DNA of 64,000 bases from NCBI RefSeq assembly GCF_008253865.1, contig NZ_CP042331.1:6103501-6167500 (forward strand), read 5' to 3'. Every line of letters begins with the position of its first letter. Within the stretch, counting starts at the first letter, position 1. The DNA is from Bosea sp. F3-2 (GTDB lineage Bacteria; Pseudomonadota; Alphaproteobacteria; Rhizobiales; Beijerinckiaceae). The position numbers and the translations under genes are program-made. Positions 1 through 8,102 of this stretch are shown piece by piece. Below the pieces are notes generated by a model, which saw nothing but the letters and a program-made list of their open reading frames with translations, was not told the origin of the DNA and searched no databases.

Positions 1-328
1 GGCGGTCCTCGGCCAAAGCCTGGTCGAGGCTGCAGATGGTGAAGCGGGCGACCTGCGGGCGCATGCCCGAGACGCGCTGTCCCAGGCGGGTGGCGCCGGA
101 ATAGCGCACGATCTCGCGCCCGAAATGCAGCCAGCGGTAGTCGCTGTCGCCCGTGGGCTCCAGGATCATCAGATCCTCGCCGAAGAGGGGCAGGACCTCC
201 GCCGCAAACTCCTCATAGGCGACCGGGGCGCCCTCGCGGCCGTGCGAAACGAACCGGCGCAGGATCTTGGCGATCTGCGGCGCATGGCTGCGTGCCGCGA
301 TATTCTCGCTGTGGACTTCGTAGTACAT
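1..328 (-). CDS. PAS-like sensory protein, N-terminal part (3' end off the window)
   Basis: An open frame starts at ATG 328 (MYYEVHSENIAAR) and runs off the left edge, giving about 109 residues. The segment with DYRWLHFGREIVRYSG, then GQRVSGMRPQVARFTICSL, resembles the N-terminal PAS-type domains of alphaproteobacterial regulatory proteins. The output domain (GGDEF, kinase or other) is outside the window, so the function stays open. It is transcribed away from ilvB, and the two genes share the upstream region 329-495. The fold assignment is by eye from a short stretch and is tentative. Confidence 0.5.
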   Translation of the reverse strand, partial: MYYEVHSENIAARSHAPQIAKILRRFVSHGREGAPVAYEEFAAEVLPLFGEDLMILEPTGDSDYRWLHFGREIVRYSGATRLGQRVSGMRPQVARFTICSLDQALAEDR

Positions 329-443
329 GTCCGTCCCGGTTCAAGCTTGTGAATCCTAGGAAGGACGCATTGAGAAATCGTTCCGTAACGGCACCGGATT
401 TCCGGGTGTGCCGCAGACCGGCCGGTAACCATGTTGTTGGCGC

Positions 444-472
444 TTGACCGGCAGGGCGCTCTCCGCTAGCGT
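444..472 (+). promoter_or_regulatory. Predicted sigma-70 promoter of the ilvB leader
   Basis: TTGACC (444-449) and TAGCGT (467-472) are separated by 17 nt. Transcription would start near 479, about 17 nt before the leader-peptide ATG at 496. The assignment rests on spacing and position only. Confidence 0.45.
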
Positions 473-495
473 TCCCGCAACTTCCGCCAAGGACC

Positions 496-540
496 ATGAG
501 CGCGATGCGCAAGCTTATTATCGTAGAGGTGCGCTGGTAG
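496..540 (+). CDS. ilv leader peptide (14 aa)
   Basis: ATG 496 opens a 14-codon ORF, MSAMRKLIIVEVRW, ending at TAG 538-540. An AAGGA element lies just upstream. The consecutive codons CTT ATT ATC GTA, then GTG, encode Leu-Ile-Ile-Val-x-Val, the three amino acids made by the pathway downstream. A terminator hairpin follows, then ilvB. This is the arrangement of ribosome-stalling leader peptides in branched-chain operons: shortage of charged tRNA would stall the ribosome on these codons and favour the antiterminator. A start at ATG 505 would give an 11-residue version. Confidence 0.8.
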   Translation: MSAMRKLIIVEVRW

Positions 541-602
541 GGGCCGGTTTCACAACCGGGCGTCCCCGACGCCAGCGCACGCCCAGGCCCCTCCGAGGGC
601 CT
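531..602 (+). promoter_or_regulatory. ilvB attenuator: competing RNA helices
   Basis: Several mutually exclusive pairings can be drawn. GCGCTGG (531-537, end of the leader ORF) pairs with CCAGCGC (572-578). CCGGTT (544-549) pairs with AACCGG (554-559). GGGGCC (540-545) can pair with GGCCCC (586-591), which would disrupt the terminator stem at 585-602. A stalled or fast ribosome on the leader would select between them. Helices were drawn by hand and no energies were computed. Confidence 0.65.
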
Positions 603-607
603 TTTTT
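585..607 (+). terminator. Rho-independent terminator of the ilvB leader
   Basis: AGGCCC (585-590) and GGGCCT (597-602) form a perfect 6-bp stem with a 6-nt loop, and T continues to 607. It lies between the leader peptide and the ilvB start at 655. Confidence 0.75.
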
Positions 608-654
608 ATTGCCTAAATTCCCAGACAGACCAGAAGATCAGCCAGGAGAGCGTA

Positions 655-2418
655 ATGAGCGAGATGATGACCGGCGCCGAGATGGTCGTCCGCGCGCTTC
701 AGGACCAGGGTGTCGAGCACCTGTTCGGTTATCCGGGCGGCGCCGTACTCCCGATCTACGACGCCATCTTCCAGCAGGACAAGGTCAAGCACGTGCTCGT
801 CCGCCACGAGCAGGGCGCGGTCCATGCCGCGGAGGGCTATGCCCGCTCCGGTGCCGGCAAGGTCGGCTGCGTGCTCGTCACCTCCGGCCCAGGCGCGACC
901 AACGCCGTCACCGGCCTGACCGACGCGCTGCTCGACTCGATCCCGCTCGTCGTCATCACCGGGCAGGTGCCGACGCATCTGATCGGGTCCGACGCCTTCC
1001 AGGAATGCGACACGGTCGGCATCACCCGCTCCTGCACCAAGCACAACTATCTGGTGAAGAGCATCCACGACCTGCCGCGCGTCCTGCACGAGGCCTTCTA
1101 TGTCGCCGCCAACGGCCGCCCCGGCCCGGTCGTCATCGACATTCCGAAGGACATCCAGTTCGCGACCGGCACCTATAGCCGCCCGCGCGACAACCAGCAC
1201 AAGACCTACCGCCCGGTGGTCAAGGGCGACCTCGCCAAGATCAAGGCGGCGGTCGAGCTGCTCGCCAGCGCGAAGAAGCCGATCCTCTATACCGGCGGCG
1301 GCGTCATCAATTCCGGCCCGCATGCCTCGGCGCTGCTGCGCGAGCTGGCGCGGCTGACGGGCCATCCCGTCACCTCGACGCTGATGGGGCTCGGCGCTTT
1401 CCCGGCTGCGGACAAGCAGTGGCTCGGCATGCTCGGCATGCACGGCACCTACGAGGCCAATCTCGCCATGCACGATTGCGACGTGATGGTCGCGATCGGC
1501 GCGCGCTTCGACGACCGCATCACCGGGCGGATCGATGGCTTTTCGCCGCGCTCGAAGAAGATCCACATCGACATCGATCCGTCCTCGATCAACAAGACGG
1601 TCAAGGTCGATATCGGCATCGTCGGCGACTGCGCCCATGTGCTCGAGGACATGGTCCGGATCTGGCGCGAGACCGGCGCGCAGGTCGACAAGACCGCGCT
1701 TGCCGCCTGGTGGACGCAGATCGAGGGTTGGCGCGGCCGCAAGAGCCTCGCCTACAAGCGCTCGGACACAATCATCAAGCCGCAACACGCCATCGAGCGG
1801 CTCTATGAGCTGACCAAGGATCGCGATCCGTTCATCACGACCGAGGTCGGCCAGCACCAGATGTGGGCGGCGCAGCACTTCCACTTCCAGGAGCCGAACC
1901 GCTGGATGACCTCCGGCGGGCTGGGCACCATGGGCTACGGCCTGCCGGCGGCGATCGGCGTGCAGATGAAACACCCGAAGGCGCTGGTCATCGACATTGC
2001 GGGCGAGGCCTCGATCCTGATGAACATGCAGGAGATGTCGACGGCGGTGCAGTACCGGCTGCCGGTGAAGATCTTCATCCTCAACAACGAGTACATGGGC
2101 ATGGTGCGCCAGTGGCAGGAGCTGCTGCATGGCGGGCGCTACTCGGAGAGCTATTCGCAGTCCCTGCCGGACTTCGTGAAGCTCGCCGAGGCCTATGGCG
2201 GCCATGGCATCCGCTGCGACGACCCGGCCAAGCTCGACGACGCGATCATGGAGATGATCGAGACGCCGAAGCCGGTGATCTTCGACTGCATCGTCGCGAA
2301 GGAGGAGAACTGCTTCCCGATGATCCCGTCGGGCAAGGCGCATAATGAGATGATCCTGCCCGATTTCGAAGGCGATACCGGCCAGATCATCGACGCCAAG
2401 GGCAAGCAGCTCGTCTGA
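655..2418 (+). CDS. ilvB: Acetolactate synthase, large (catalytic) subunit
   Basis: 587 residues, the usual length. It condenses two pyruvates, or pyruvate with 2-ketobutyrate, using thiamine diphosphate (ThDP), the first common step of Val/Leu/Ile synthesis. The N-terminal ThDP domain contains RHEQGA with the cofactor-activating Glu52. A central FAD-binding type domain follows, then the C-terminal ThDP/Mg domain with LNNEYMGMVRQWQ. In the Mg-binding motif, normally GDG/GDA, this protein reads GEAS, with Glu451 in place of Asp. The start at 655 has AGGAGAG upstream. Expression is probably set by the upstream leader-peptide attenuator. The regulatory subunit ilvN is not adjacent: two unrelated genes separate them. 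Confidence 0.95.
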   Translation: MSEMMTGAEMVVRALQDQGVEHLFGYPGGAVLPIYDAIFQQDKVKHVLVRHEQGAVHAAEGYARSGAGKVGCVLVTSGPGATNAVTGLTDALLDSIPLVVITGQVPTHLIGSDAFQECDTVGITRSCTKHNYLVKSIHDLPRVLHEAFYVAANGRPGPVVIDIPKDIQFATGTYSRPRDNQHKTYRPVVKGDLAKIKAAVELLASAKKPILYTGGGVINSGPHASALLRELARLTGHPVTSTLMGLGAFPAADKQWLGMLGMHGTYEANLAMHDCDVMVAIGARFDDRITGRIDGFSPRSKKIHIDIDPSSINKTVKVDIGIVGDCAHVLEDMVRIWRETGAQVDKTALAAWWTQIEGWRGRKSLAYKRSDTIIKPQHAIERLYELTKDRDPFITTEVGQHQMWAAQHFHFQEPNRWMTSGGLGTMGYGLPAAIGVQMKHPKALVIDIAGEASILMNMQEMSTAVQYRLPVKIFILNNEYMGMVRQWQELLHGGRYSESYSQSLPDFVKLAEAYGGHGIRCDDPAKLDDAIMEMIETPKPVIFDCIVAKEENCFPMIPSGKAHNEMILPDFEGDTGQIIDAKGKQLV

Positions 2419-2435
2419 GGTCGAATCCTGTAGCC

Positions 2436-2536
2436 GTCATCCCGGACAAGCCGCGGAAGCGGCGCTGATCCGGGATCCATGCCGGAACGGTTCAGGCATG
2501 GATCCCGGGTCTCCGCTTCGGTGCGCCCGGGATGAC
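2436..2536. repeat. Intergenic inverted repeat, copy 1
   Basis: The arms begin GTCATCCCGG and end CCGGGATGAC, with a second inner pair around GGATCCATGCC / GGCATGGATCC. It fills the gap between ilvB and the racemase gene. Related copies lie at 5367, 7329, 7590, 23344 and 26624. Confidence 0.8.
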
Positions 2537-2559
2537 CCTGAGAAATGGGCTAGGACATC

Positions 2560-3270
2560 ATGGCCACCATCGGTCTGATCGGCGGAATGAGCTGGGAGTC
2601 GACCGCGGTCTATTACCGGCTCCTCAACGAGGGCGTGCGCGCCCGTGCGGGCGGGCTGCACTCGGCCGATGTCTTGCTGCATTCGCTCGACTTCGCTGAT
2701 ATCGCCGAGATGCAGGCGCAGGGTGACTGGGCGGCGGCGGGCGCGGCGCTGGCCGATAGCGCCCGCCGGCTGGAGCGCGCCGGCGCCTCCTGCCTCGTGC
2801 TCTGCACCAACACGATGCACAAGGTGGCCGACCAGATCATCGGCGCGACCAAATTGCCCTTCCTGCATCTGGCCGATGTGACGGCGCGGGCGATCCGGGC
2901 TGCCGGCGCACGCCGTCCGCTGCTACTAGCGACGCGCTTCACCATGGAGCAGAGCTTCTATCGCGACCGGTTGAGGGCCTTCGGCGTCGAGGCGCTGGTG
3001 CCGCAGCCGCAGGAGCGCGACGAGGTTCACCGCATCATCTATGAAGAGCTGTGCCGTGGTCGCGTCGAGCCGGTCTCGCGCGAGCGCTACCGCGCGATCG
3101 TCGAGCGTGCCGTGCGGGAAGAGGGCGCCGACGGCGTGATCCTCGGCTGCACGGAGATCATGCTCCTGGTCTCGCAGGCGGATTTTCCGGTTCCGGTCTT
3201 CGATACCACCGCGCTCCATGTCGCGGCGGCGCTTGATTTCGTCGGCGAAGTGGAGAGCGTGGCTGCATGA
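2560..3270 (+). CDS. Aspartate/glutamate racemase family protein
   Basis: 236 residues. The start IGLIGGMSWEST and the two catalytic cysteines, Cys82 in CTNTMH and Cys197 in LGCTEI, are typical of the aspartate racemase (RacX/YgeA) family, which uses a two-base mechanism without pyridoxal phosphate. The substrate cannot be read from sequence, and YgeA-type members act broadly. Its stop overlaps the start of the next gene (ATGA), so the two are probably co-translated. It sits between ilvB and ilvN, an unusual place for this enzyme. Confidence 0.85.
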   Translation: MATIGLIGGMSWESTAVYYRLLNEGVRARAGGLHSADVLLHSLDFADIAEMQAQGDWAAAGAALADSARRLERAGASCLVLCTNTMHKVADQIIGATKLPFLHLADVTARAIRAAGARRPLLLATRFTMEQSFYRDRLRAFGVEALVPQPQERDEVHRIIYEELCRGRVEPVSRERYRAIVERAVREEGADGVILGCTEIMLLVSQADFPVPVFDTTALHVAAALDFVGEVESVAA

Positions 3271-3950
3271 AGCTGCTCATCGGCAACAAATGCTACTCCT
3301 CCTGGTCGCTCAGAGCCTGGCTGCTGCTGCGCGCCAAGGGGATAGGCTTTACCGAAAAGCTCATCCCGCTCGACGAGCCCGGCTTCAAGGCGGCGATCTT
3401 CGCTGAAGCTCCCGGCAGCGGCGGCACCGTGCCGACGCTGGTCGATGGTGATGTCGCCGTCTGGGAGACGCTGGCCATCGTCGAATATCTGCATGAGACC
3501 CATCCCGAGGCCGGGATCTGGCCGCGCGATGCCGCTGCCCGCGCCCATGCGCGCGCCGCGTCCAGCGAGATGCATGCCGGCTTCACCGCGCTGCGCGGCG
3601 CCTGCCCGATGAATCTCGGCAAGCGTTTCTCGAAGCGCGACCGCGGTCCGGGCGTTGCCCGCGACGTCGAGCGCATCACCGCATTGTGGCGGCAGGCGCG
3701 CGAGCGCTTCGGCGGGCAGGGGCCGTTCCTCTACGGCGAATTCTCGGCGGCGGACGCGATGTATGCGCCGGTGGTCACCCGGCTCGACACCTATGGCATC
3801 GCCGTCGATCCGGTCTCGCAGGACTACATGCGCGCTGTCCTCGCGCTGCCCGCCTATCGCGAATGGCTCGCCGCCGCGCTGGACGAGCCCTGGATCGTAG
3901 CCCAGGACGAGGTGGACGAGCCCGCCCTCGTCGATCTGCGCCAATCTTGA
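3267..3950 (+). CDS. Glutathione S-transferase family protein
   Basis: 227 residues. The N-terminal thioredoxin-like domain begins MKLLIGNKCYSSWSLRAW, where the CYSSWS segment holds the likely glutathione-activating Ser/Cys. GTVPTLVDGD carries the cis-proline, and WETLAIVEYL supplies the gamma-glutamyl contact. An all-helical C-terminal domain follows. It resembles YfcF-like cytosolic GSTs. The start codon overlaps the racemase stop. The physiological substrate is unknown. Confidence 0.88.
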   Translation: MKLLIGNKCYSSWSLRAWLLLRAKGIGFTEKLIPLDEPGFKAAIFAEAPGSGGTVPTLVDGDVAVWETLAIVEYLHETHPEAGIWPRDAAARAHARAASSEMHAGFTALRGACPMNLGKRFSKRDRGPGVARDVERITALWRQARERFGGQGPFLYGEFSAADAMYAPVVTRLDTYGIAVDPVSQDYMRAVLALPAYREWLAAALDEPWIVAQDEVDEPALVDLRQS

Positions 3951-3998
3951 GCCTTCCCTTCCGCCAATCTTCTGCTCCAACCCGCCTACAGGTTCGTC

Positions 3999-4541
3999 AT
4001 GTCGAAGCCCGCCACCCATTATCCGAATGCTCCGAAGTCCCAGCCGGTCGCGCGCCACACTTTGGCGGTGATCGTCGACAACGAACCGGGCGTTCTTGCC
4101 CGCATCGCCGGGCTGTTCTCGGGGCGCGGCTACAATATCGAGAGCCTCACCGTCTCCGAGACCGAGCATGAGAAGCATCTCTCGCGCATCACGGTCGTGA
4201 CCTCCGGTACCGCCAGCGTCATCGACCAGATCAAGGCGCATCTCGACCGGCTCGTCCCGGTCCATCGCGTCGTCGACCTGACCGAGCAGGGCGAGGCGCT
4301 GGAGCGCGAGCTGGCGCTGGTCAAGGTCGTCGGCAAGGGCGAGCACCGCGTCGAGGCGATGCGGCTGGCCTCCGCCTTCGGCGCGCGCACGCTCGATGCT
4401 TCGCTCACCTCCTTCGTCTTCGAGCTGACAGGCTCGACCGAGGAGATCGAGCGCTTCATCAAGCTGATGACCGTGGTGGGGCTGACCGAGGTCTCGCGCA
4501 CCGGCATCGCCGCGATGAGCCGCGGCCCCGAGGCGATGTGA
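3999..4541 (+). CDS. ilvN: Acetolactate synthase, small (regulatory) subunit
   Basis: 180 residues, also called IlvH. The N-terminal ACT domain (HTLAVIVDNEPGVLARIAGLF, then GYNIESLTV) binds valine for feedback inhibition, and the C-terminal domain activates IlvB. The start at 3999 gives a short alphaproteobacterial N-terminal extension before the ACT domain. In most relatives ilvN directly follows ilvB; here 1.58 kb with the racemase and GST genes intervenes, though all four genes point the same way and could share the attenuated ilvB transcript. Confidence 0.95.
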   Translation: MSKPATHYPNAPKSQPVARHTLAVIVDNEPGVLARIAGLFSGRGYNIESLTVSETEHEKHLSRITVVTSGTASVIDQIKAHLDRLVPVHRVVDLTEQGEALERELALVKVVGKGEHRVEAMRLASAFGARTLDASLTSFVFELTGSTEEIERFIKLMTVVGLTEVSRTGIAAMSRGPEAM

Positions 4542-4543
4542 GC

Positions 4544-4765
4544 ATGGCGCTGACGCCAGAGGTACTCAGCCTGATCGCGCTCGGGCTCGGCCTCGTCGGT
4601 TTCGCCTGCCTCGCCGGGCCGGTGCTGATGCGCCTGTCCGGCCGGGCGCCGGCCGAACCGATGGGCAGCGGCAAGAGCCTGCGCTCGCCACTGTGGTGGG
4701 CAGGGTTCATCCTCACGATCGCTGCGATCTTCCTGCAGCGGATGGCAAGCCAGCAGGGCGGCTGA
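4544..4765 (+). CDS. Small two-TM membrane protein
   Basis: 73 residues from ATG 4544; a GTG at 4538 overlapping the ilvN stop would add two. Two hydrophobic segments, near residues 6-27 and 51-67, flank a short polar loop (SGRAPAEPMGSGKSLRS). No family is recognised. Its position right after ilvN suggests translation from the same message. Confidence 0.6.
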   Translation: MALTPEVLSLIALGLGLVGFACLAGPVLMRLSGRAPAEPMGSGKSLRSPLWWAGFILTIAAIFLQRMASQQGG

Positions 4766-4768
4766 ACC

Positions 4769-5314
4769 TCAGCCGCTGAAGCCACCCTCGTCGAGGAAAG
4801 CTCTCTCCGGCGCTGTGGTGTCGCGTCCCAACACCGGGTTGCGATGCGGGAAGCGGCCGAAATCGCGGATGATGTCGCGGTGGATCTCGGCGTATTTCAC
4901 GCCTTCGGCGTCCTCGGCCGCGGCGCAGAGCGCGATGCAGCGCTCCTGATGAGCCAGCTCCTCCGAGTGCATGAAGGGCATGTAGAAGAAGCGCTTCTCG
5001 GGCGCCTCGTAGGCATCGTCGAAGCCGCGCCCAATCGCGCGCTCCGCCACGGCGAGCGCCTGCGCATCGGTTGCGAAGGCGCGCGGGCTGTTTCGGAACA
5101 TGTTGCGCGGGAACTGGTCGAGCAGGATCAGCAGTGCATAGACGCCCTCCGGCGTCGCCTCCCAAGCGCTGAGCTTGCCGGCTGCCGCGGCTTCATGGAC
5201 CGGCTGGAAGCGCCGGATGATCTCCGCATCGAAGGCCTCGTTCCTGGCGAACCATTTCTCGGGGCCGGCCTCGCGCCAGAAGGTGACAATGTCAGCGGCG
5301 CTGGGCAGGGGCAT
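4769..5314 (-). CDS. DUF924 family protein
   Basis: 181 residues from ATG 5314, which has GAGGAGAAC about 9 nt upstream; an earlier ATG at 5371 lacks such a site. Family hallmarks are DQFPRNMFR, FFYMPFMHSE and FGRFPHRNPVLGR. DUF924 is an all-helical, TPR-like soluble family without assigned biochemical activity. It is convergent with the small membrane gene, with 3 bp between the ends. Confidence 0.85.
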   Translation of the reverse strand: MPLPSAADIVTFWREAGPEKWFARNEAFDAEIIRRFQPVHEAAAAGKLSAWEATPEGVYALLILLDQFPRNMFRNSPRAFATDAQALAVAERAIGRGFDDAYEAPEKRFFYMPFMHSEELAHQERCIALCAAAEDAEGVKYAEIHRDIIRDFGRFPHRNPVLGRDTTAPERAFLDEGGFSG

Positions 5315-5366
5315 CGGCGGTTGTTCTCCTCTTCGAAAGCCGGCTGATTTTACGCGGAAACACACC

Positions 5367-5461
5367 GTCATCCGGGCTTGACCCGGGATCCATGCCAGAG
5401 CGCTTCCGTTCGAGACTCAGGCATGGATCCCGGATCTCCGCTTCGCTCCGTCCGGGATGAC
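5367..5461. repeat. Intergenic inverted repeat, copy 2
   Basis: The arms begin GTCATCCGGG and end CCGGGATGAC, with inner GGATCCATGCC / GGCATGGATCC. It lies between the divergent DUF924 and tetR genes and is closely related to the copy at 2436. Confidence 0.8.
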
Positions 5462-5580
5462 CCGCGTTTCCACGAAAACGTGGCGTACTCTGTCGGCTAT
5501 GCGGAGATAATAGTTTCGTGGCGTCGTGCCAGCCCCGAAAAACGCTTGCCCGGGTGCCGCGGCTGCGCTAGACGACTGAA

Positions 5581-5593
5581 CCGTAACGTACGG
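5581..5593. promoter_or_regulatory. Possible TetR operator half-sites
   Basis: CCGTA-ACG-TACGG (5581-5593) is an inverted repeat 20 bp upstream of the tetR start. TetR regulators commonly bind such sites in their own promoters. The match is short and unverified. Confidence 0.4.
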
Positions 5594-5613
5594 TACTGGA
5601 TTGCTCCGAGACC

Positions 5614-6279
5614 ATGATGCAGGCTCAGGCAGAGACGCAAGGCGAGGCGCTGACCGTGCGCCAGCAGGCCGTGCTCGACGCCGTGCTCAGCCTGATGGTC
5701 GAGAAGGGCAGTGGCCTCACCATGACCGCCGTGGCGCGGCGCGCCAGCTGCTCCAAGGAAACGCTCTACAAGTGGTTCGGCGACCGCGATGGTTTGCTGA
5801 CTGCGACGGTGCAATGGCAGGCCTCGAAGGTGAGGGCCGGCAATTACGACCGGCAGAATCTCGACGCCGGCACCCTGCGCGAGAGCCTGAAGGGCTTCGC
5901 TGCGAACTGGCTCGAAGTGATCGTGAGCCCGACCTCGATCGCGCTCAATCGCGTCGCCGTCAGCCAGGCGGCGTCCCGCGACGGCAATCTCGGCTCGATC
6001 GTGCTGGCCAATGGCCGTTTCGCCATCGGCGAGCGCCTGAAGCCGGTGCTCGATGCCGGCCGCCAAGCGGGCCTCATCGCCTTCGACGATACCGAGACGG
6101 CCTTCCGTACCTTCTTCGGCCTCGCGGGCCGCGACGTCCAGATCCGGCTCCTGCTCGGCGATACGCTGACCTTGAGCAGGGCCGAAATCGCGCGCGATGC
6201 AGAGCGCGCGACCGAACAGTTCCTCACCCTCTACGGCACGGGGTGGAATGCCTCGGGCCGGGACAAAACCAACGCGTGA
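5614..6279 (+). CDS. TetR/AcrR family transcriptional regulator
   Basis: 221 residues. The N-terminal helix-turn-helix spans about residues 18-62, with GLTMTAVARRASCSKETLYKWF as recognition unit. The C-terminal half resembles the AefR-like ligand-binding domain (TetR_C_7). The stop at 6277-6279 lies 14 bp before ilvC, so the regulator and ilvC may share a transcript. Whether it controls ilvC is unknown; no branched-chain ligand domain is visible. The ATG at 5617 is an equally possible start. Confidence 0.9.
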   Translation: MMQAQAETQGEALTVRQQAVLDAVLSLMVEKGSGLTMTAVARRASCSKETLYKWFGDRDGLLTATVQWQASKVRAGNYDRQNLDAGTLRESLKGFAANWLEVIVSPTSIALNRVAVSQAASRDGNLGSIVLANGRFAIGERLKPVLDAGRQAGLIAFDDTETAFRTFFGLAGRDVQIRLLLGDTLTLSRAEIARDAERATEQFLTLYGTGWNASGRDKTNA

Positions 6280-6293
6280 CAAAGGAGACACCC

Positions 6294-7313
6294 ATGCGCG
6301 TCTATTACGATCGTGATGCCGACATCAATCTGATCAAGGGCAAGAAGGTCCTCATCGTCGGCTACGGCTCGCAGGGCCATGCCCATGCGCTCAACCTGCG
6401 CGACTCCGGCGTCAAGGATGTCGCGATCGCGTTGAAGGAAGGCTCCGCCACCCGCAAGAAGGCTGAGGGCGCAGGCTTCAAGGTCTTCACCCCGACGGAA
6501 GGCGCCAAGTGGGCCGACGTCATCATGATGCTGACGCCGGACGAGCTGCAGGCCGACATCTATCGCGACGAGCTCGCCGCCAACATGAAGCAGGGCGCTG
6601 CGCTGCTGTTCGCGCACGGCCTCAACGTCCATTTCAACCTGATCGAGCCGCGCAAGGACCTCGACGTGCTGATGGTCGCGCCGAAGGGCCCGGGCCACAC
6701 TGTCCGTTCCGAGTACGAGCGCGGCGGCGGCGTGCCGACCCTGATCGCGATCCACCAGGACGCTACCGGCAATGCCCATGATCTCGGCCTCTCCTACGCC
6801 TCGGCCAATGGCGGCGGCCGCGCCGGCATTATCGAGACCACCTTCAAGGAAGAGTGCGAGACCGACCTGTTCGGCGAGCAGGTCGTGCTCTGCGGCGGCC
6901 TCGTCGAGCTGATCAAGGCCGGCTACGAGACGCTGACCGAGGCGGGCTATGCCCCCGAGATGGCCTATTTCGAGTGCCTCCACGAGGTGAAGCTGATCGT
7001 CGACCTCATCTATGAGGGCGGCATCGCCAACATGAACTACTCGATCTCGAACACCGCCGAGTATGGCGAGTACGTCACCGGCCCGCGCATCATCACGCCT
7101 GAGACCAAGGCCGAGATGAAGCGCGTCCTCAACGACATCCAGTCCGGCAAGTTCACCCGCGACTGGATGCTCGAGAACAAGGTCAACCAGACCTCGTTCA
7201 AGGCGACCCGCGCCCGCATGGCCGCTCATCCGATCGAGGAAGTCGGCGCCAAGCTGCGTGACATGATGCCGTGGATCAAGGCCAAGGCGCTGGTCGACAA
7301 GTCGAAGAATTGA
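6294..7313 (+). CDS. ilvC: Ketol-acid reductoisomerase (NADP+), class I
   Basis: 339 residues, the standard short-form length. It converts 2-acetolactate and 2-aceto-2-hydroxybutyrate to the 2,3-dihydroxy acids in Val/Leu/Ile synthesis. The Rossmann motif GYGSQGHA is at residues 23-30. APKGPGH and the metal-binding region EECETDLFGEQ are intact. The start at 6294 has AAAGGAGA upstream and the typical MRVYYDRD beginning; the frame is open further upstream but that is tetR territory. It lies 3.9 kb from ilvB, not in one ilvBNC operon. Confidence 0.97.
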   Translation: MRVYYDRDADINLIKGKKVLIVGYGSQGHAHALNLRDSGVKDVAIALKEGSATRKKAEGAGFKVFTPTEGAKWADVIMMLTPDELQADIYRDELAANMKQGAALLFAHGLNVHFNLIEPRKDLDVLMVAPKGPGHTVRSEYERGGGVPTLIAIHQDATGNAHDLGLSYASANGGGRAGIIETTFKEECETDLFGEQVVLCGGLVELIKAGYETLTEAGYAPEMAYFECLHEVKLIVDLIYEGGIANMNYSISNTAEYGEYVTGPRIITPETKAEMKRVLNDIQSGKFTRDWMLENKVNQTSFKATRARMAAHPIEEVGAKLRDMMPWIKAKALVDKSKN

Positions 7314-7328
7314 GCCGCCGCGGGCTCC

Positions 7329-7424
7329 GTCATGCTCGGGCTCGACCCGAGCATCTCATGAAGGAACGGCGCCCTTTTCGGCAGGAGATTCTCGGGTCGC
7401 CGTTCCACGGCGCCCGAGAATGAC
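7329..7424. repeat. Intergenic inverted repeat, copy 3
   Basis: The arms GTCATGCTCGGG and CCCGAGAATGAC delimit the element. It is a sequence variant of the same family, nearly identical at its ends to the copy at 23344, and lies directly after ilvC. Confidence 0.75.
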
Positions 7425-7589
7425 GTGAAGTGCACAGGCTTCCCAGATTGATTGAAGGCGCTCCGAGGTTGATTCCGATCGCTCTCGCAATTGTTTGATA
7501 TCAATCGATTTTTGAGTTGTGCGGGCGGCGGCCGGAAGGCTGCCGCCCGCTGCGTTTTAGAGCATGCTGTCTTTAGTCGGAACTTCGCC

Positions 7590-7683
7590 GTCATTCCGGG
7601 CTTGACCCGGAATCCATCATAGAGCCCTGCGCCTTACGATGGATTCCGGATCGGCGCCGCTATCGCGGCCTGTCCGGAATGAC
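7590..7683. repeat. Intergenic inverted repeat, copy 4
   Basis: The arms begin GTCATTCCGG and end CCGGAATGAC, with inner GGAATCCATC / GATGGATTCC. The whole stretch 7314-8141 holds only such repeats and one possible 32-residue ORF. Confidence 0.78.
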
Positions 7684-7856
7684 GGCGCGTTTCCGTGCAA
7701 AAGCAGCAGGCTTGAGCGGCGACGGGAACACAGCAGGCCGACAGGAGTTTCCCTTGCGGTGCCCGGCCGTGATCGCGTGGATCGCGGTCGAACGGCTCGT
7801 CTACTGAGGTCTTGCGTAGGACGGATCGTATTTGCCTGCTGCCTGGGGAGGCTGCG

Positions 7857-7955
7857 ATGGAACTCTTGCGGATTCTCGACGCGCCCGCCGTGATCCGGAT
7901 CATGCTGGCGCTGTCTCTAGCGATGATGATGGCGGTCGTTCTCGGCCTGCTGTAG
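7857..7955 (+). CDS. Possible 32-aa single-span membrane peptide
   Basis: ATG 7857 is preceded by GGGGAGG at good spacing. The product starts MELLRILDAPAVIR and continues into a hydrophobic helix rich in Met, Ala, Leu and Val ending VVLGLL. No homologue is recognised. Support is the ribosome site plus hydrophobic composition; it could be chance. Confidence 0.4.
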   Translation: MELLRILDAPAVIRIMLALSLAMMMAVVLGLL

Positions 7956-7981
7956 CTCACGCCGCCGCGATCGATGCCGTA

Positions 7982-8029
7982 GATCACGTCGCATTTTGAC
8001 GGAACCGTCAAAATGCGAAGAACGTGATC
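7982..8029. repeat. Perfect long palindrome
   Basis: The outer arms GATCACGT / ACGTGATC and inner arms GCATTTTGACGG (7991-8002) / CCGTCAAAATGC (8005-8016) form an almost uninterrupted hairpin. No T-run follows, so it reads as an intergenic palindromic repeat, not a terminator. Confidence 0.6.
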
Positions 8030-8043
8030 GCTTCTAAGAGTTT

Positions 8044-8094
8044 AGAGCATTGCTTCTGCGAAAAACCGGTACCCACTTTTTCGCGCAATGCTCT
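8044..8094. repeat. AGAGCATTGC palindromic repeat
   Basis: The arms AGAGCATTGC (8044-8053) and GCAATGCTCT (8085-8094) enclose a second pair, GCGAAAAA / TTTTTCGC. Elements of this sequence type are common between genes of Hyphomicrobiales. Confidence 0.65.
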
Positions 8095-8102
8095 TATCGG
8101 CG

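Noticed and set aside
5601..6293. Upstream extension of the ilvC frame
   Set aside because: The region codes for the TetR regulator in another frame, and ilvC has a strong ribosome site at 6284.
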